In this document: positions 8,779 through 17,474 of the stretch, piece after piece
Layout: the number at the start of each line of letters is the position of its first letter
Numbering within the stretch: the stretch's first letter is position 1
Assembly: GCF_025725665.1 (NCBI RefSeq)
Contig: NZ_CP107009.1
Coordinates: 3,906,001 to 3,970,000 of the forward strand
Direction of reading: 5' to 3'
Source: Halomonas sp. LR3S48
Lineage (GTDB): Bacteria > Pseudomonadota > Gammaproteobacteria > Pseudomonadales > Halomonadaceae
Length of the DNA: 64,000 bases
Notes under the pieces: model-generated
What the model was told of the DNA's origin: nothing
Seen by the model: only the letters and a program-made list of their open reading frames with translations
Database searches by the model: none
Translations under genes and position numbers: made by a program

Positions 8779-11586
8779 ATGAGCACTTCCACACACCGGG
8801 AACCCCGCCCTCATCTAAGCCTGACCTGGCGAGTGCTTGCCTTGAGCAGCCTGTTGCTGTTGGTGCTGGCGGGGCTCTTCACCTGGCTCGGCCATGCCAA
8901 CCTGACGCGCCAGTTCGAGGAGAGCCGCAAGGAGAGCAACCGGCGGGAAGCACGTGAAATCCAGCTTGCCCTGCAGCGATCCGAGGCCAGCCTGCAGCAA
9001 ATTGCGGCACTGGCTGCCGCCTCTCCCGACTTGGGGCCGGCGCTGGCGAACGACGATCAGGCGGAGCTGATCGGCTCGCTGTCGTCCCAGTGGCCCACGC
9101 TCCAGCTCGAAGCCGGTATCGACGAGATCCTGGTGTTCGACGTCCAAGGCAGCCAGTTGGCCGAATGGGGCGAGGCCCAGGTAGACAGGGACCGCCCTGT
9201 CCAGGATTGGGTCAGCAAGGTGATGGAAACCGAATACCCGCTCTCGGCACTGCGCTGTGCCAACGACTGTCGGCAATATGCCGCCGTCCCCATCCTGGTC
9301 GAGGGCGAAAGCGTCGGCATGATCGTACTGTCACGCTCGCTGGCAGACGTGACCCGCCAGGCCCAGCAGGTTTCCGGCAGCGATGTTGCCCTGTTGATTA
9401 CCGGGGCTCATGAAGCGGAGGTGATGCCTGAGCGTCACTTGGCGGCATGGAACGGCCACCTGGCCGCGCTGACCCACACGCATGATTACCTGCCGCTACT
9501 GCAGCGAGCGGCGCAAATGGCCATGCTCAGCGATATCCTCCAGACACCGCTGCGTCTGCAGCACGCCGGTCGCGACTACGAATTGTCCGCCGTGCGCATG
9601 GAGGCCGACGACAGCCGGCGCAGTACCGGCTTCTTCCTCCTGGCGGCGGACATCACCACCCAGATCCGCACCATTCAGCAAAACACACGTAACCTGCTGC
9701 TGGTCGGCATCGGCGGCTGGCTTGCCGCTGAACTGCTGCTGCTGGCCATTCTGCTACGGCCGATGGCCAGGCTGCGCCGGCTGGCCGGTGTCCTTCCCAT
9801 CCTGGCCCAAGGCGGCTTCGCCAAGGCGCGCAGCGTCATACCCGTTCCGAACAGCCGCTTCGAGGACGAGATCGACGTGTTGGAGGACACCACTCTGGCG
9901 CTCGCCGACCAATTGGAAGCGCTGGAGCAAGAGGTCTCTACCCGAGGGCAACAGCTTGCCGAGCGAGTGGACGAGTTGGCACGCGAACGCGATTTCGTCG
10001 GCAGCCTGCTGGATACCGCACGCGTCTTCATCGTCACCCAAAACGACCAGGGCAGCATCACGCTGATCAACGACTACGCCCTCACGACCCTGGCCATGCA
10101 GGAGGAGCGCCTGCTGGGTCGAGCGTTCGACGACATCTTCATTTCCCGCAGCGACAACGGCACCAATGAGGATACCTCCCAGGAGGAGCGCAGCCTGGTG
10201 ACGGCGAATGGAAGGCAGCGGATCATCGCCTGGTACCATGCCCCCCTGGCATCACATAGCGACTCTCGGGCGGCACGGATCTCGGTCGGGCTCGACATCA
10301 CCGAGCGCAAGCTGGCCGAAGCGCGCCTCACCTGGCTGGCCGAGCGTGATCCGCTGACGGAGCTGTACAACCGGCGCTACTTCCAGGAGGCGCTGGGTCT
10401 CGTCATGCGGCGAGGACGCTGCGGCGCAGTGTTGCTGCTCGACCTCGACCACTTCAAGGACGTCAACGAACTCAGCGGCCACCATACCGGCGACCAGCTC
10501 CTGCGCATGGTGGCGGATACGCTGTTTCAGGAGTTCGGCCATTGCGGCATCATCGCGCGCCTGGGCGGCGACGAGTTCGCCATGTTGCTGGAGGGTGCCG
10601 ACACCCGGCGCGCCATCAGCATCGCCAAGCAGATCACCCCGCTACTCGACAATACTGGCCTGGATGCCGGCGGCCAGCGCCACAGGGCGACCGCGAGCCT
10701 CGGCATCGCCCTGTTCCCGGTGCATGGCGACAACCCTGCCGACCTGATGGCCAACGCCGACCTGGCCATGTACAAGGCGAAGGAGAGCGGCTCCCAGCGC
10801 TGGCATCTTCTCTCGACGCTGGAGCGTGCCAAGGATGAGCTTCAGGAGCGCGTCTACTGGGTGGAGCGGATTCGTCAGGCCATCGATGAGGAAGGATTCG
10901 AGTTGATGGTGCAGCCGATCGTGCGCTTGAGCGATGGCGACGTGAGGCATTATGAAGTGCTCCTGCGCATGCGTGGCCCCCAGGGCGCACTCATCTCTCC
11001 GGCTCACTTCATACCCGTGGCGGAACGCAGCGGCCAGATCGTGCAGATCGACCGCTGGGTGCTACGCAACAGCCTGCGCGCCCTGAGCCGCGTTCAGGCC
11101 CAAGGCATCAGCCTCGCCGTCAACCTCTCGGGCCAGACCCTGCACGACGAGGGACTCAAGCAATTCCTCATGGAAGAGCTGTCGGCCACCGGTGCCGATC
11201 CGCACCATCTGATCCTGGAGATCACAGAAACGGCTGCTGTCACCGATTTTTCCAGCGCTCGCGGGGTTCTCCAGGCCCTGCGTGACCTGGGTTGTCGCAC
11301 CGCCCTCGATGATTTCGGCGTCGGCTTCAGCAGCTTCCACTACCTCGGCGAGCTGCCTGTCGATTTCATCAAGATCGATGGTGCCTTCATTCGCACCCTG
11401 CACACGAACACTGACAGCCAGGTCATCGTCAAGGCCATAGCCGACATCGCGGCAGGCTTCGGCAAGCTGGCCATCGCCGAATTCGTGGATCAGGAAGCAC
11501 TGATACCGATCCTGACGTCTTACGGCATCGCCTATGGTCAGGGCTACCATCTGGGGAAGCCAGCCCCATTGCGCGATACTTTTTGA
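8779..11586 (+). CDS. Membrane-bound GGDEF/EAL (c-di-GMP) sensor protein
   Basis: 935 residues. TM1 is about residues 17-38 and TM2 about 304-327; between them lies a periplasmic sensor region with a Cys pair, C160 and C164 (CANDC). A linker and PAS-like domain (about 400-515) precede the GGDEF domain (about 520-690; GGDEF at 596-600 is intact) and the EAL domain (about 695-930; EVL at 726-728, then LAVNLS, EITE, DDFG, FIKID, IAEF). GGDEF domains make c-di-GMP from GTP and EAL domains degrade it. The RxxD inhibitory site normally just before GGDEF is absent (GHCG there). The final E-V-E of the EAL loop reads E-F-V-D. Starts 39 bp after the barrel gene, last gene of that operon. Net direction of activity cannot be read from sequence. 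Confidence 0.9.
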   Translation: MSTSTHREPRPHLSLTWRVLALSSLLLLVLAGLFTWLGHANLTRQFEESRKESNRREAREIQLALQRSEASLQQIAALAAASPDLGPALANDDQAELIGSLSSQWPTLQLEAGIDEILVFDVQGSQLAEWGEAQVDRDRPVQDWVSKVMETEYPLSALRCANDCRQYAAVPILVEGESVGMIVLSRSLADVTRQAQQVSGSDVALLITGAHEAEVMPERHLAAWNGHLAALTHTHDYLPLLQRAAQMAMLSDILQTPLRLQHAGRDYELSAVRMEADDSRRSTGFFLLAADITTQIRTIQQNTRNLLLVGIGGWLAAELLLLAILLRPMARLRRLAGVLPILAQGGFAKARSVIPVPNSRFEDEIDVLEDTTLALADQLEALEQEVSTRGQQLAERVDELARERDFVGSLLDTARVFIVTQNDQGSITLINDYALTTLAMQEERLLGRAFDDIFISRSDNGTNEDTSQEERSLVTANGRQRIIAWYHAPLASHSDSRAARISVGLDITERKLAEARLTWLAERDPLTELYNRRYFQEALGLVMRRGRCGAVLLLDLDHFKDVNELSGHHTGDQLLRMVADTLFQEFGHCGIIARLGGDEFAMLLEGADTRRAISIAKQITPLLDNTGLDAGGQRHRATASLGIALFPVHGDNPADLMANADLAMYKAKESGSQRWHLLSTLERAKDELQERVYWVERIRQAIDEEGFELMVQPIVRLSDGDVRHYEVLLRMRGPQGALISPAHFIPVAERSGQIVQIDRWVLRNSLRALSRVQAQGISLAVNLSGQTLHDEGLKQFLMEELSATGADPHHLILEITETAAVTDFSSARGVLQALRDLGCRTALDDFGVGFSSFHYLGELPVDFIKIDGAFIRTLHTNTDSQVIVKAIADIAAGFGKLAIAEFVDQEALIPILTSYGIAYGQGYHLGKPAPLRDTF

Positions 11587-11666
11587 GCTTTTCCTTACAT
11601 CTTTAACGACTAACTTTACAGCGAAGGGGTTTTTACCACACAACACAAACAAGCAAGGAGCGCACC

Positions 11667-12488
11667 ATGGCATCCATCAGGCTCCCCACGCAGGGAAACG
11701 CCAGCAGAAGCGAGCTTTTCGCGCAGTTCGATGAGGATTTCGCCTTCACGCTGGCCTGTAACGACAAGGACAGGCGCCGTGTCTACCGCTTGAGGTATCA
11801 AGTCTATTGCCAGGAAATCGGCTATAACCCTCCCAACGAGGAAGCTGCTGCCCTGGAGCTGGATGCCTATGACGAGAATGCCCTGCACTGCTTACTGGAG
11901 CATCGCAAGTCCGGCATCGCGGCAGGCTGCTTCCGGCTGGTGCTGCCCGCCCCCGAACGCACACGCCCGGAGATAAGACTCCCCCTGCAGGAATACGGCG
12001 GCAGGAGCCTGACCCACAAGTCGCTACATCCCAACCACCTTCCCATCGACAAGATCTGCGAAATATCGCGCTTCGCCACGGCACGTGAATTTCGTAACCA
12101 CCCGATCAATCACGAAACACTCGACGAAGACAATCTCGCGTATGAGTTCTCGCCCGCGGAGAGACGTGTTTTCCCGTTGCTGACGATCGCGCTGTTTCTG
12201 GCGACTCATGCGTTGGTCGACTTGGTCGATCGCCGGCATATCTTCGCCATGATGACGTCTCGCCTGCCACGGTTACTGGCCATGTCGGGTTTTCGCTTCC
12301 GGCGTATCGGCGATACGATCGAGCTACATGGCCAGCGCAACGCCTTCTATATCGACAACTTCGTCGCCCAGCAGGACATGCACCGCGAGCTGGTCGACCC
12401 CTACCGGCGGATCCGGCAGCAGCTCGCCGGCCAGTTGCCCCGGGTACTCGCCGATAGAGACCTGCTCAACCTGGTGGAGCAGTCGTGA
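11667..12488 (+). CDS. PEP-CTERM/exosortase system-associated acyltransferase (FeeM-like GNAT)
   Basis: 273 residues with an AAGGAG site before the ATG. The N-terminal block YRLRYQVYCQEIGYNP and the later EISRFA match the exosortase-associated acyltransferase family, which is related to N-acyl-amino-acid synthases (FeeM) and LuxI-type enzymes using acyl-ACP. Family members usually sit in exosortase and exopolysaccharide loci. Here no exosortase, PEP-CTERM protein or glycosyltransferase is nearby; the neighbour is the GGDEF/EAL gene 80 bp upstream, which may be co-transcribed. The last 165 bp overlap the antisense DUF3541 gene. Product and acceptor unknown. Confidence 0.75.
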   Translation: MASIRLPTQGNASRSELFAQFDEDFAFTLACNDKDRRRVYRLRYQVYCQEIGYNPPNEEAAALELDAYDENALHCLLEHRKSGIAAGCFRLVLPAPERTRPEIRLPLQEYGGRSLTHKSLHPNHLPIDKICEISRFATAREFRNHPINHETLDEDNLAYEFSPAERRVFPLLTIALFLATHALVDLVDRRHIFAMMTSRLPRLLAMSGFRFRRIGDTIELHGQRNAFYIDNFVAQQDMHRELVDPYRRIRQQLAGQLPRVLADRDLLNLVEQS

Positions 12489-13538
12489 CAGATCAGGGCC
12501 CGGGTACAGTCGTCCCGGCCAGGTGAGCACCATGAACGCCAACACGTTGCGATGCTCGCCGCGGGCCAGATCGGTCTCGCCTTTCGGCGAAGGTATGATG
12601 CCCGTGGCAGGGTCGATGGCCTCGACCAGGCGCTGGCGTATCCGCGCCACGACAGGATGGTTCTCTTGCCCCGTCAGCAGGAAGCTGAGGGCCACCTCGG
12701 CCTGGATGTCCTCGGTGGCCTGATCGAGGATGCGCTCGATCTCGGCGGCAAAGGCATCCAGTATCCAGGCATGACGCCCGGCCGGGACCCAGCCTTGGTA
12801 GTAACGACTGTCGGCGATCACGATATGGGTCATGCCGTACAGTCGGTTGCGGTAGTCGGCCTGGTCTAGAGCCGCCACGGCATGCGGGGGAAAGGCGACA
12901 TGAAACGCCTCGCGCATCTCCTGGCGCAGGTCGACGACAGCCAACTGGTGCAGGAACCAGGCCTGATTCGCCACCTGGGCGGTATACAGGCGCATGACCT
13001 CGGGGTCGGTGAGGAAACGCTGCCATGCCAGGCTCGCAAGGTAGTCAAGCGCCCGCTCATGGTCGGGAATCGTTTCCAGCAGGCCGTAGTAATCCGCCTG
13101 GATCAGGCGAAACAGAAGTTGACGACCGAACGCGATCTCGCCCCACTCCGCCAGCATCACCTGCCTGGCGCGCTGCTTGGCCGTGCGACGTGGATAGTTC
13201 GCCACGATCTCGCGGGCGCGAGCCGACGCATAGCCGGGCTCTTCGAGGCCGCTGATGTCACGTTCGAGCTGAGTCAGTAGCAAACGGCCATGCGCCTCGA
13301 TGGGGCCGAGATAGCGCGCGTCACCGCTGATACGATAGAGCCGCTGGGCATAGTGGCGCTGCTTGTCGTGGGGTAGCTCGGGCAAGGCAGCCTCGTAGAC
13401 GGCCTGAATCGCTTGACCGATGGCCCGGTGATCGCCGGGTGGCGGCGAAACCTGGAGAGCGCAGCCGGCCAGCCATGCGAGCAACAGCAGCATGAACCAC
13501 CGCCCGACCGACAGGCGATGCAAGGCGCCTTCAGCCAT
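12324..13538 (-). CDS. DUF3541-like lipoprotein
   Basis: 404 residues. The N-terminus MLLLLAWLAGC is a lipoprotein signal with the Cys lipobox (LAGC), so the protein is probably tethered to a membrane facing the periplasm. The body is helical; RLYGMTHIVIADSRYYQ and HRNVLAFMVLTWPGR resemble DUF3541 proteins. No catalytic motif is evident. The frame runs 165 bp into the 3' end of the convergent acyltransferase gene, so the last 55 or so residues may be a recent read-through extension. Its start overlaps the TRIC-family gene by 8 bp, so the two form an operon. Confidence 0.65.
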   Translation of the reverse strand: MAEGALHRLSVGRWFMLLLLAWLAGCALQVSPPPGDHRAIGQAIQAVYEAALPELPHDKQRHYAQRLYRISGDARYLGPIEAHGRLLLTQLERDISGLEEPGYASARAREIVANYPRRTAKQRARQVMLAEWGEIAFGRQLLFRLIQADYYGLLETIPDHERALDYLASLAWQRFLTDPEVMRLYTAQVANQAWFLHQLAVVDLRQEMREAFHVAFPPHAVAALDQADYRNRLYGMTHIVIADSRYYQGWVPAGRHAWILDAFAAEIERILDQATEDIQAEVALSFLLTGQENHPVVARIRQRLVEAIDPATGIIPSPKGETDLARGEHRNVLAFMVLTWPGRLYPGPDLSRLLHQVEQVSIGEYPGQLAGELLPDPPVGVDQLAVHVLLGDEVVDIEGVALAM

Positions 13539-14292
13539 CTTTTCTGCTCCGCTTTCGGGGCGAAATCATGCGGACCCTCACCTTGGGGCGTACCGCCCTC
13601 CTTCCGGCCGTGTTGTCGGCGACCGCGTCGACCCGAGAGCTGTCGTCAGTCGAGGGTGGCTCCACCGGCGGCGGAATGACGACCCAGGCGAACACCGGCA
13701 GCGCGAGTCCCCAGTGGATGGCCGCCAGGCGCAGGCCCAGCGTCACCGCGAGCGCCAGGCCAATGGCGATCCCGGCCGGTACGTTCAGCGCCCCCAACCC
13801 CACGTAGGCGATACCACCGGCGATGGAGGCCGTGGCGTAGACCTCCTGGCGCAGCACCATCGGCACCCGGCGTGCCAGCACGTCACGCACCATGCCGCCG
13901 GCCACACCGGTCAGAAGCCCCATCAGCACCGCCACCACGCCGGGTGTCTCCAGTTGCAGCGCCTTGTGAGCGCCGATCACGGTGAACAACGCCAGGCCGA
14001 AAGCATCGGCCACCGGCAGGAAGACGCGGGAGAGACGGTGAATGTAATGGAAACCGACGATCGACAGACCCACGGTGGCGAGTATCACCCACAGGTAGGT
14101 GGGGTCGGCAACCCAGAACACCGGGCGCACACCGAGCACCAAATCGCGCAGGGTGCCGCCGCCGATGCCCGTGACCGCCGCCAGCACCAGCATGCCGAAC
14201 GGATCCATGCGCGAGCGGCAGGCCAAGATCACCCCCGAAAGGGCGAAGACGATCACGCCCGCCATGTCCAGCCAGTACACCAGCGCCGTCAA
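13531..14292 (-). CDS. Trimeric intracellular cation channel (TRIC/UPF0126) family protein
   Basis: 253 residues with seven hydrophobic helices in two repeats of three plus one. Each repeat has the glycine-rich kink: GIGGGTLRDLVLG (about residues 43-55) and GVAGGMVRDVLARR (about 128-141). Prokaryotic TRIC proteins form homotrimeric K+ channels; UPF0126 members such as YicG are predicted to belong. The C-terminal 45 residues are a basic, disordered extension (RPKVRVRMISPRKRSRKDG) unusual for the family. First gene of a two-gene operon with the DUF3541 lipoprotein. Confidence 0.85.
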   Translation of the reverse strand: MTALVYWLDMAGVIVFALSGVILACRSRMDPFGMLVLAAVTGIGGGTLRDLVLGVRPVFWVADPTYLWVILATVGLSIVGFHYIHRLSRVFLPVADAFGLALFTVIGAHKALQLETPGVVAVLMGLLTGVAGGMVRDVLARRVPMVLRQEVYATASIAGGIAYVGLGALNVPAGIAIGLALAVTLGLRLAAIHWGLALPVFAWVVIPPPVEPPSTDDSSRVDAVADNTAGRRAVRPKVRVRMISPRKRSRKDG

Positions 14293-14345
14293 GTCACTCT
14301 CCTGGATCGTGCATTACCCGTGCCGCCGCCGATAGCGCCGCACCT

Positions 14346-14915
14346 TCATTGATAAGTCACGACGAGGAAGCTCACCAGTTCCCCCTCGCCGCAGTTCTCG
14401 ATGGTGTGTTCCAGGTCGGCATGATAATGCGCCGAATCGCCCGGGTTCAGCTCGCAGCGGTTCTCTCCCGCCACGATCCGTGCCTGGCCCTGGGTCACGG
14501 TCAGCAGTTCCCGGGTCCCCTCGAAGTGGGCGGCGCTCTGCAGACACGCTCCCGGCGCGAGTCGGATCTCGTAGAACTCGACGTTCTTCTCCATGTGTAA
14601 CGGCGAGAGCGTACGAATACGGCAATCGTGATCGTCGCGAAACAGCTGGCTGGCATCGTTGCCGCGCACCACTTCGATGCGCGAGGCCGTCCAGGGCTGG
14701 TCCACCAGGTCGCCGATGTTCATGTCGAAGGCCTGGGCGATACGCAGCGTCACCGCCAGAGTGGGATTGGCCTTGCCGCGCTCGATCTGGCTGAGCATCG
14801 AGCGGCTGACCCCCGAGGCCGCTGCCAGCTGCTCCAGGGTGAGCCCGCGCCGCTTGCGCAGTTCGATCACGCGAGTGGAGAGGCTGCCGGGTTCGGCCTG
14901 CGATTCGGTCATCAT
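14346..14915 (-). CDS. XRE-family transcriptional regulator with C-terminal cupin domain
   Basis: 189 residues. An N-terminal helix-turn-helix (ELRKRRGLTLEQLAAASGVS) is followed by RSMLSQIERGKANPTL. A C-terminal cupin domain (about 110-190) includes FYEIRLAPG, ELLTVTQGQARIV and LNPGDSAHYHAD. This architecture senses a small metabolite through the cupin. The gene is divergent from tdh-kbl with a 228-bp shared control region, so it probably regulates threonine catabolism. A GTG at 14927 would add four residues, but the ATG at 14915 has AGGTGG eight bases upstream. Confidence 0.85.
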   Translation of the reverse strand: MMTESQAEPGSLSTRVIELRKRRGLTLEQLAAASGVSRSMLSQIERGKANPTLAVTLRIAQAFDMNIGDLVDQPWTASRIEVVRGNDASQLFRDDHDCRIRTLSPLHMEKNVEFYEIRLAPGACLQSAAHFEGTRELLTVTQGQARIVAGENRCELNPGDSAHYHADLEHTIENCGEGELVSFLVVTYQ

Positions 14916-15010
14916 CGTATCGTCCACCTACACTTCTCCTCTACCCGGACACGCCCAACTGACGGATTGGTGCGAGACCCGCCGCGCTTCCAGCATAAGG
15001 GAATTCTCTC

Positions 15011-15050
15011 TTGCATGATGGAAAAAATCTGCAATACTGGAATTCGTTCC
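15011..15050. promoter_or_regulatory. Candidate operator region between the XRE-cupin regulator and tdh
   Basis: Inverted repeats lie close together here: TTGCA at 15011-15015 with TGCAA at 15030-15034, and GGAA-TTCG-TTCC at 15039-15050. A TATAGT hexamer at 15053-15058 could be a -10 for tdh. The GGAATTC word also occurs at 15000-15006. The arrangement fits autoregulation and tdh control by the adjacent regulator, but it is inferred from symmetry and position only. Confidence 0.3.
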
Positions 15051-15143
15051 CCTATAGTAAACATTCCGTTGTGAATTGCCACAATCCGCTCGTAGCCCAC
15101 CCACGACCGACGCCCCAATGACAAACAACAGGAAGAGAGCGAC

Positions 15144-16172
15144 ATGAAAGCACTGATCAAGAAGGAGGCGGCACCCGGCCTGTGGCTGGATGAGGTGCCG
15201 GACCCAGAGGTCGGCATCAATGACGTGCTGATCAAGGTGAAGCGCACCGCCATCTGCGGCACCGACGTACACATCTACAAGTGGGACAGCTGGGCTCAGA
15301 AGACCATCCCCGTGCCCATGGTGGTGGGCCACGAGTTCGTCGGCGAGATCGTCGAGGTCGGCTCCAACGTCAACGACTTCCATCCCGGTCAGATCGTCTC
15401 CGGCGAGGGTCACGTGGTGTGCGGTCGCTGCCGCAACTGCCTGGCCGGGCGCCGCCACCTGTGCGCCCACACCAGCGGCGTGGGGGTCAATCGCCCGGGT
15501 GCCTTCGCCGAGTACCTCGCCCTGCCCATGTCCAACGTCTGGGAACACAAGCCGGGCATCGACCTCGACGTGGCGGCGCTGTTCGACCCCCTGGGCAATG
15601 CCGTGCACACCGCGCTGCAGTTCGACCTGCTCGGCGAGGACGTGCTGATCACCGGCGCCGGACCCATCGGTGCCATGGCCGCCGCGGTGTGCCGTCACGC
15701 CGGGGCGAGACACGTGGTGATCACCGACCTCAACCCGGGCCGCCTGGAACTGGCCAAGCGCCTGGGCGCCACCCGCACGGTGAACGTGGAACGCGAAAAA
15801 CTCGCCGACGTGCAGCGCGAACTGGGCCTCACCGAGGGCTTCGACGTAGGCCTCGAGATGTCCGGCAGCCCGGCCGCCTTCCGCGACATGCTGGCCAACA
15901 TGTGCCACGGCGGCAAGGTGTCGATGCTCGGTATCCCCACCGAGGAGATCGCCATCGACTGGAACACGGTGATCTTCAACATGCTGACGCTGAAGGGTAT
16001 CTACGGCCGCGAGATGTACGAGACCTGGTACAAGATGTCGGTAATGATCGAGTCCGGACTCGACATCTCGCCGGTGATTACCCATCGCCTGCCCTACACC
16101 GAGTTCCAGCGCGGCTTCGATGCCATGCTGAGCGGTGAAGCGAGCAAGGTGGTTCTCAACTGGGAGACATGA
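15144..16172 (+). CDS. tdh: L-threonine 3-dehydrogenase
   Basis: 342 residues, the usual length. Oxidises L-threonine to 2-amino-3-ketobutyrate with NAD+. Catalytic zinc ligands are seen at C38 (AICGTD) and H63-E64 (GHEF). The structural zinc site is C93, C96, C99 and C107. The Rossmann motif is GAGPIGAM. It is the first gene of tdh-kbl: the ATGA overlap couples it to kbl, whose enzyme cleaves its unstable product. A GAAGAG ribosome site precedes the ATG, and expression is probably set by the divergent XRE-cupin regulator. Confidence 0.97.
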   Translation: MKALIKKEAAPGLWLDEVPDPEVGINDVLIKVKRTAICGTDVHIYKWDSWAQKTIPVPMVVGHEFVGEIVEVGSNVNDFHPGQIVSGEGHVVCGRCRNCLAGRRHLCAHTSGVGVNRPGAFAEYLALPMSNVWEHKPGIDLDVAALFDPLGNAVHTALQFDLLGEDVLITGAGPIGAMAAAVCRHAGARHVVITDLNPGRLELAKRLGATRTVNVEREKLADVQRELGLTEGFDVGLEMSGSPAAFRDMLANMCHGGKVSMLGIPTEEIAIDWNTVIFNMLTLKGIYGREMYETWYKMSVMIESGLDISPVITHRLPYTEFQRGFDAMLSGEASKVVLNWET

Positions 16173-17365
16173 CCATGTACGGAGCCTTTCGACAGCACCT
16201 GCGCGGCGAGCTCGACGCCATTCGTCAGGCGGGGCTGTACAAGCACGAACGCCAGCTGACCACGCCCCAGGGCGCCCATGTCGGGATCAATGCCGGCCGG
16301 GAGGTGCTCAACCTGTGCGCCAACAACTACCTCGGCTTGGCCCAGCACCCCGAGATCAACGCCGCGGCGAAGGCGGGCCTCGAGGAGTGGGGCTATGGGC
16401 TTGCCTCGGTGCGCTTCATCTGCGGCACCCAGAGCCTGCACAAGCAGCTCGAACAGCGCTTGACCGACTTCCTCGGCACCGAGGACACCATCCTCTACCC
16501 CTCCTGCTTCGATGCCAATGGCGGGCTGTTCGAGACCCTGCTCGGCGCCGAGGACGCGGTAATCTCCGACGAACTCAACCACGCCAGCATCATCGACGGC
16601 GTGCGACTGTCCAAGGCCAAGCGCTACCGCTACCGCAACAATGACATGGCCGATCTGGAGGAGCAGCTCAAGGCCGCCGAACGCGACGGCGCGCGCTTCA
16701 AGCTGATCACTACCGACGGTGTGTTCTCCATGGATGGCTACATCGCCCGGCTCGACGAAATCTGCGACCTCGCCGAGCGCTACGGGGCACTCGTACACTT
16801 CGACGACTGCCACGCCACCGGCTTTCTCGGCGAAGGCGGGCGCGGCACCCACGAGTACCGTGGCTGCATGGATCGCATCGACATCACCACCGGCACCCTG
16901 GGCAAGGCGCTGGGCGGCGCCAGCGGCGGTTACACCAGCGGCAAGCGCGAGGTGGTCGAGTTGCTGCGCCAGCGCTCGCGCCCCTACCTGTTCTCCAATA
17001 CCGTGGCGCCGCCGGTGGTCGCCGGCGCGCTGAAGGCCCTCGAACTCGCCGTCGAGTCCCGCGAACTGCGCGATCGCCTGCGGGAGAACACTGCCTTCTT
17101 ACGCGAAGGCCTGGAGCGACTGGGCTTCGAACTGCTGCCCGGCGAACACCCCATCGTCCCGGTAATGCTGCACGACGCAGGACTCGCCGCTCGCTTCGCC
17201 GAAGAGATGCTCAAGGAGGGTGTCTACGTGATCGCCTTCTCCTATCCGGTCGTACCCCAGGGCCGCGCGCGCATTCGCACCCAGATGTCCGCCGCCCTGA
17301 CCCGCGATGACCTGGAGTTCGCCCTTGCCGCTTTCGGCCGGGTGAAAGAGCGCTTGGGGCTGTAG
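16169..17365 (+). CDS. kbl: Glycine C-acetyltransferase (2-amino-3-ketobutyrate CoA ligase)
   Basis: 398 residues, the family length. A PLP enzyme of the alpha-oxoamine synthase group that uses CoA to split 2-amino-3-ketobutyrate into glycine and acetyl-CoA. Visible motifs are [21 protein letters not shown] (Asp binding the PLP nitrogen), and [15 protein letters not shown] with the Schiff-base Lys at residue 246. Starts within the tdh stop (4-bp overlap), so the two enzymes are translationally coupled and the threonine-to-glycine route is complete. Confidence 0.97.
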   Translation: MTMYGAFRQHLRGELDAIRQAGLYKHERQLTTPQGAHVGINAGREVLNLCANNYLGLAQHPEINAAAKAGLEEWGYGLASVRFICGTQSLHKQLEQRLTDFLGTEDTILYPSCFDANGGLFETLLGAEDAVISDELNHASIIDGVRLSKAKRYRYRNNDMADLEEQLKAAERDGARFKLITTDGVFSMDGYIARLDEICDLAERYGALVHFDDCHATGFLGEGGRGTHEYRGCMDRIDITTGTLGKALGGASGGYTSGKREVVELLRQRSRPYLFSNTVAPPVVAGALKALELAVESRELRDRLRENTAFLREGLERLGFELLPGEHPIVPVMLHDAGLAARFAEEMLKEGVYVIAFSYPVVPQGRARIRTQMSAALTRDDLEFALAAFGRVKERLGL

Positions 17366-17474
17366 CGGCCCCCGCTCGCCCCTCCGGGGAACACGTCACT
17401 ACCCCGAGAGGGGCGTAGCAAGGCGACACGCCGTGACATGCCGCCCCATGACGAGCGTCAGGTCAGAGTCAGCC

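Noticed and set aside
17366..17474. GC-rich hairpins after kbl (CCCC-GAGA-GGGG) as a terminator
   Set aside because: Short stem with no T tract; not convincing as an intrinsic terminator.
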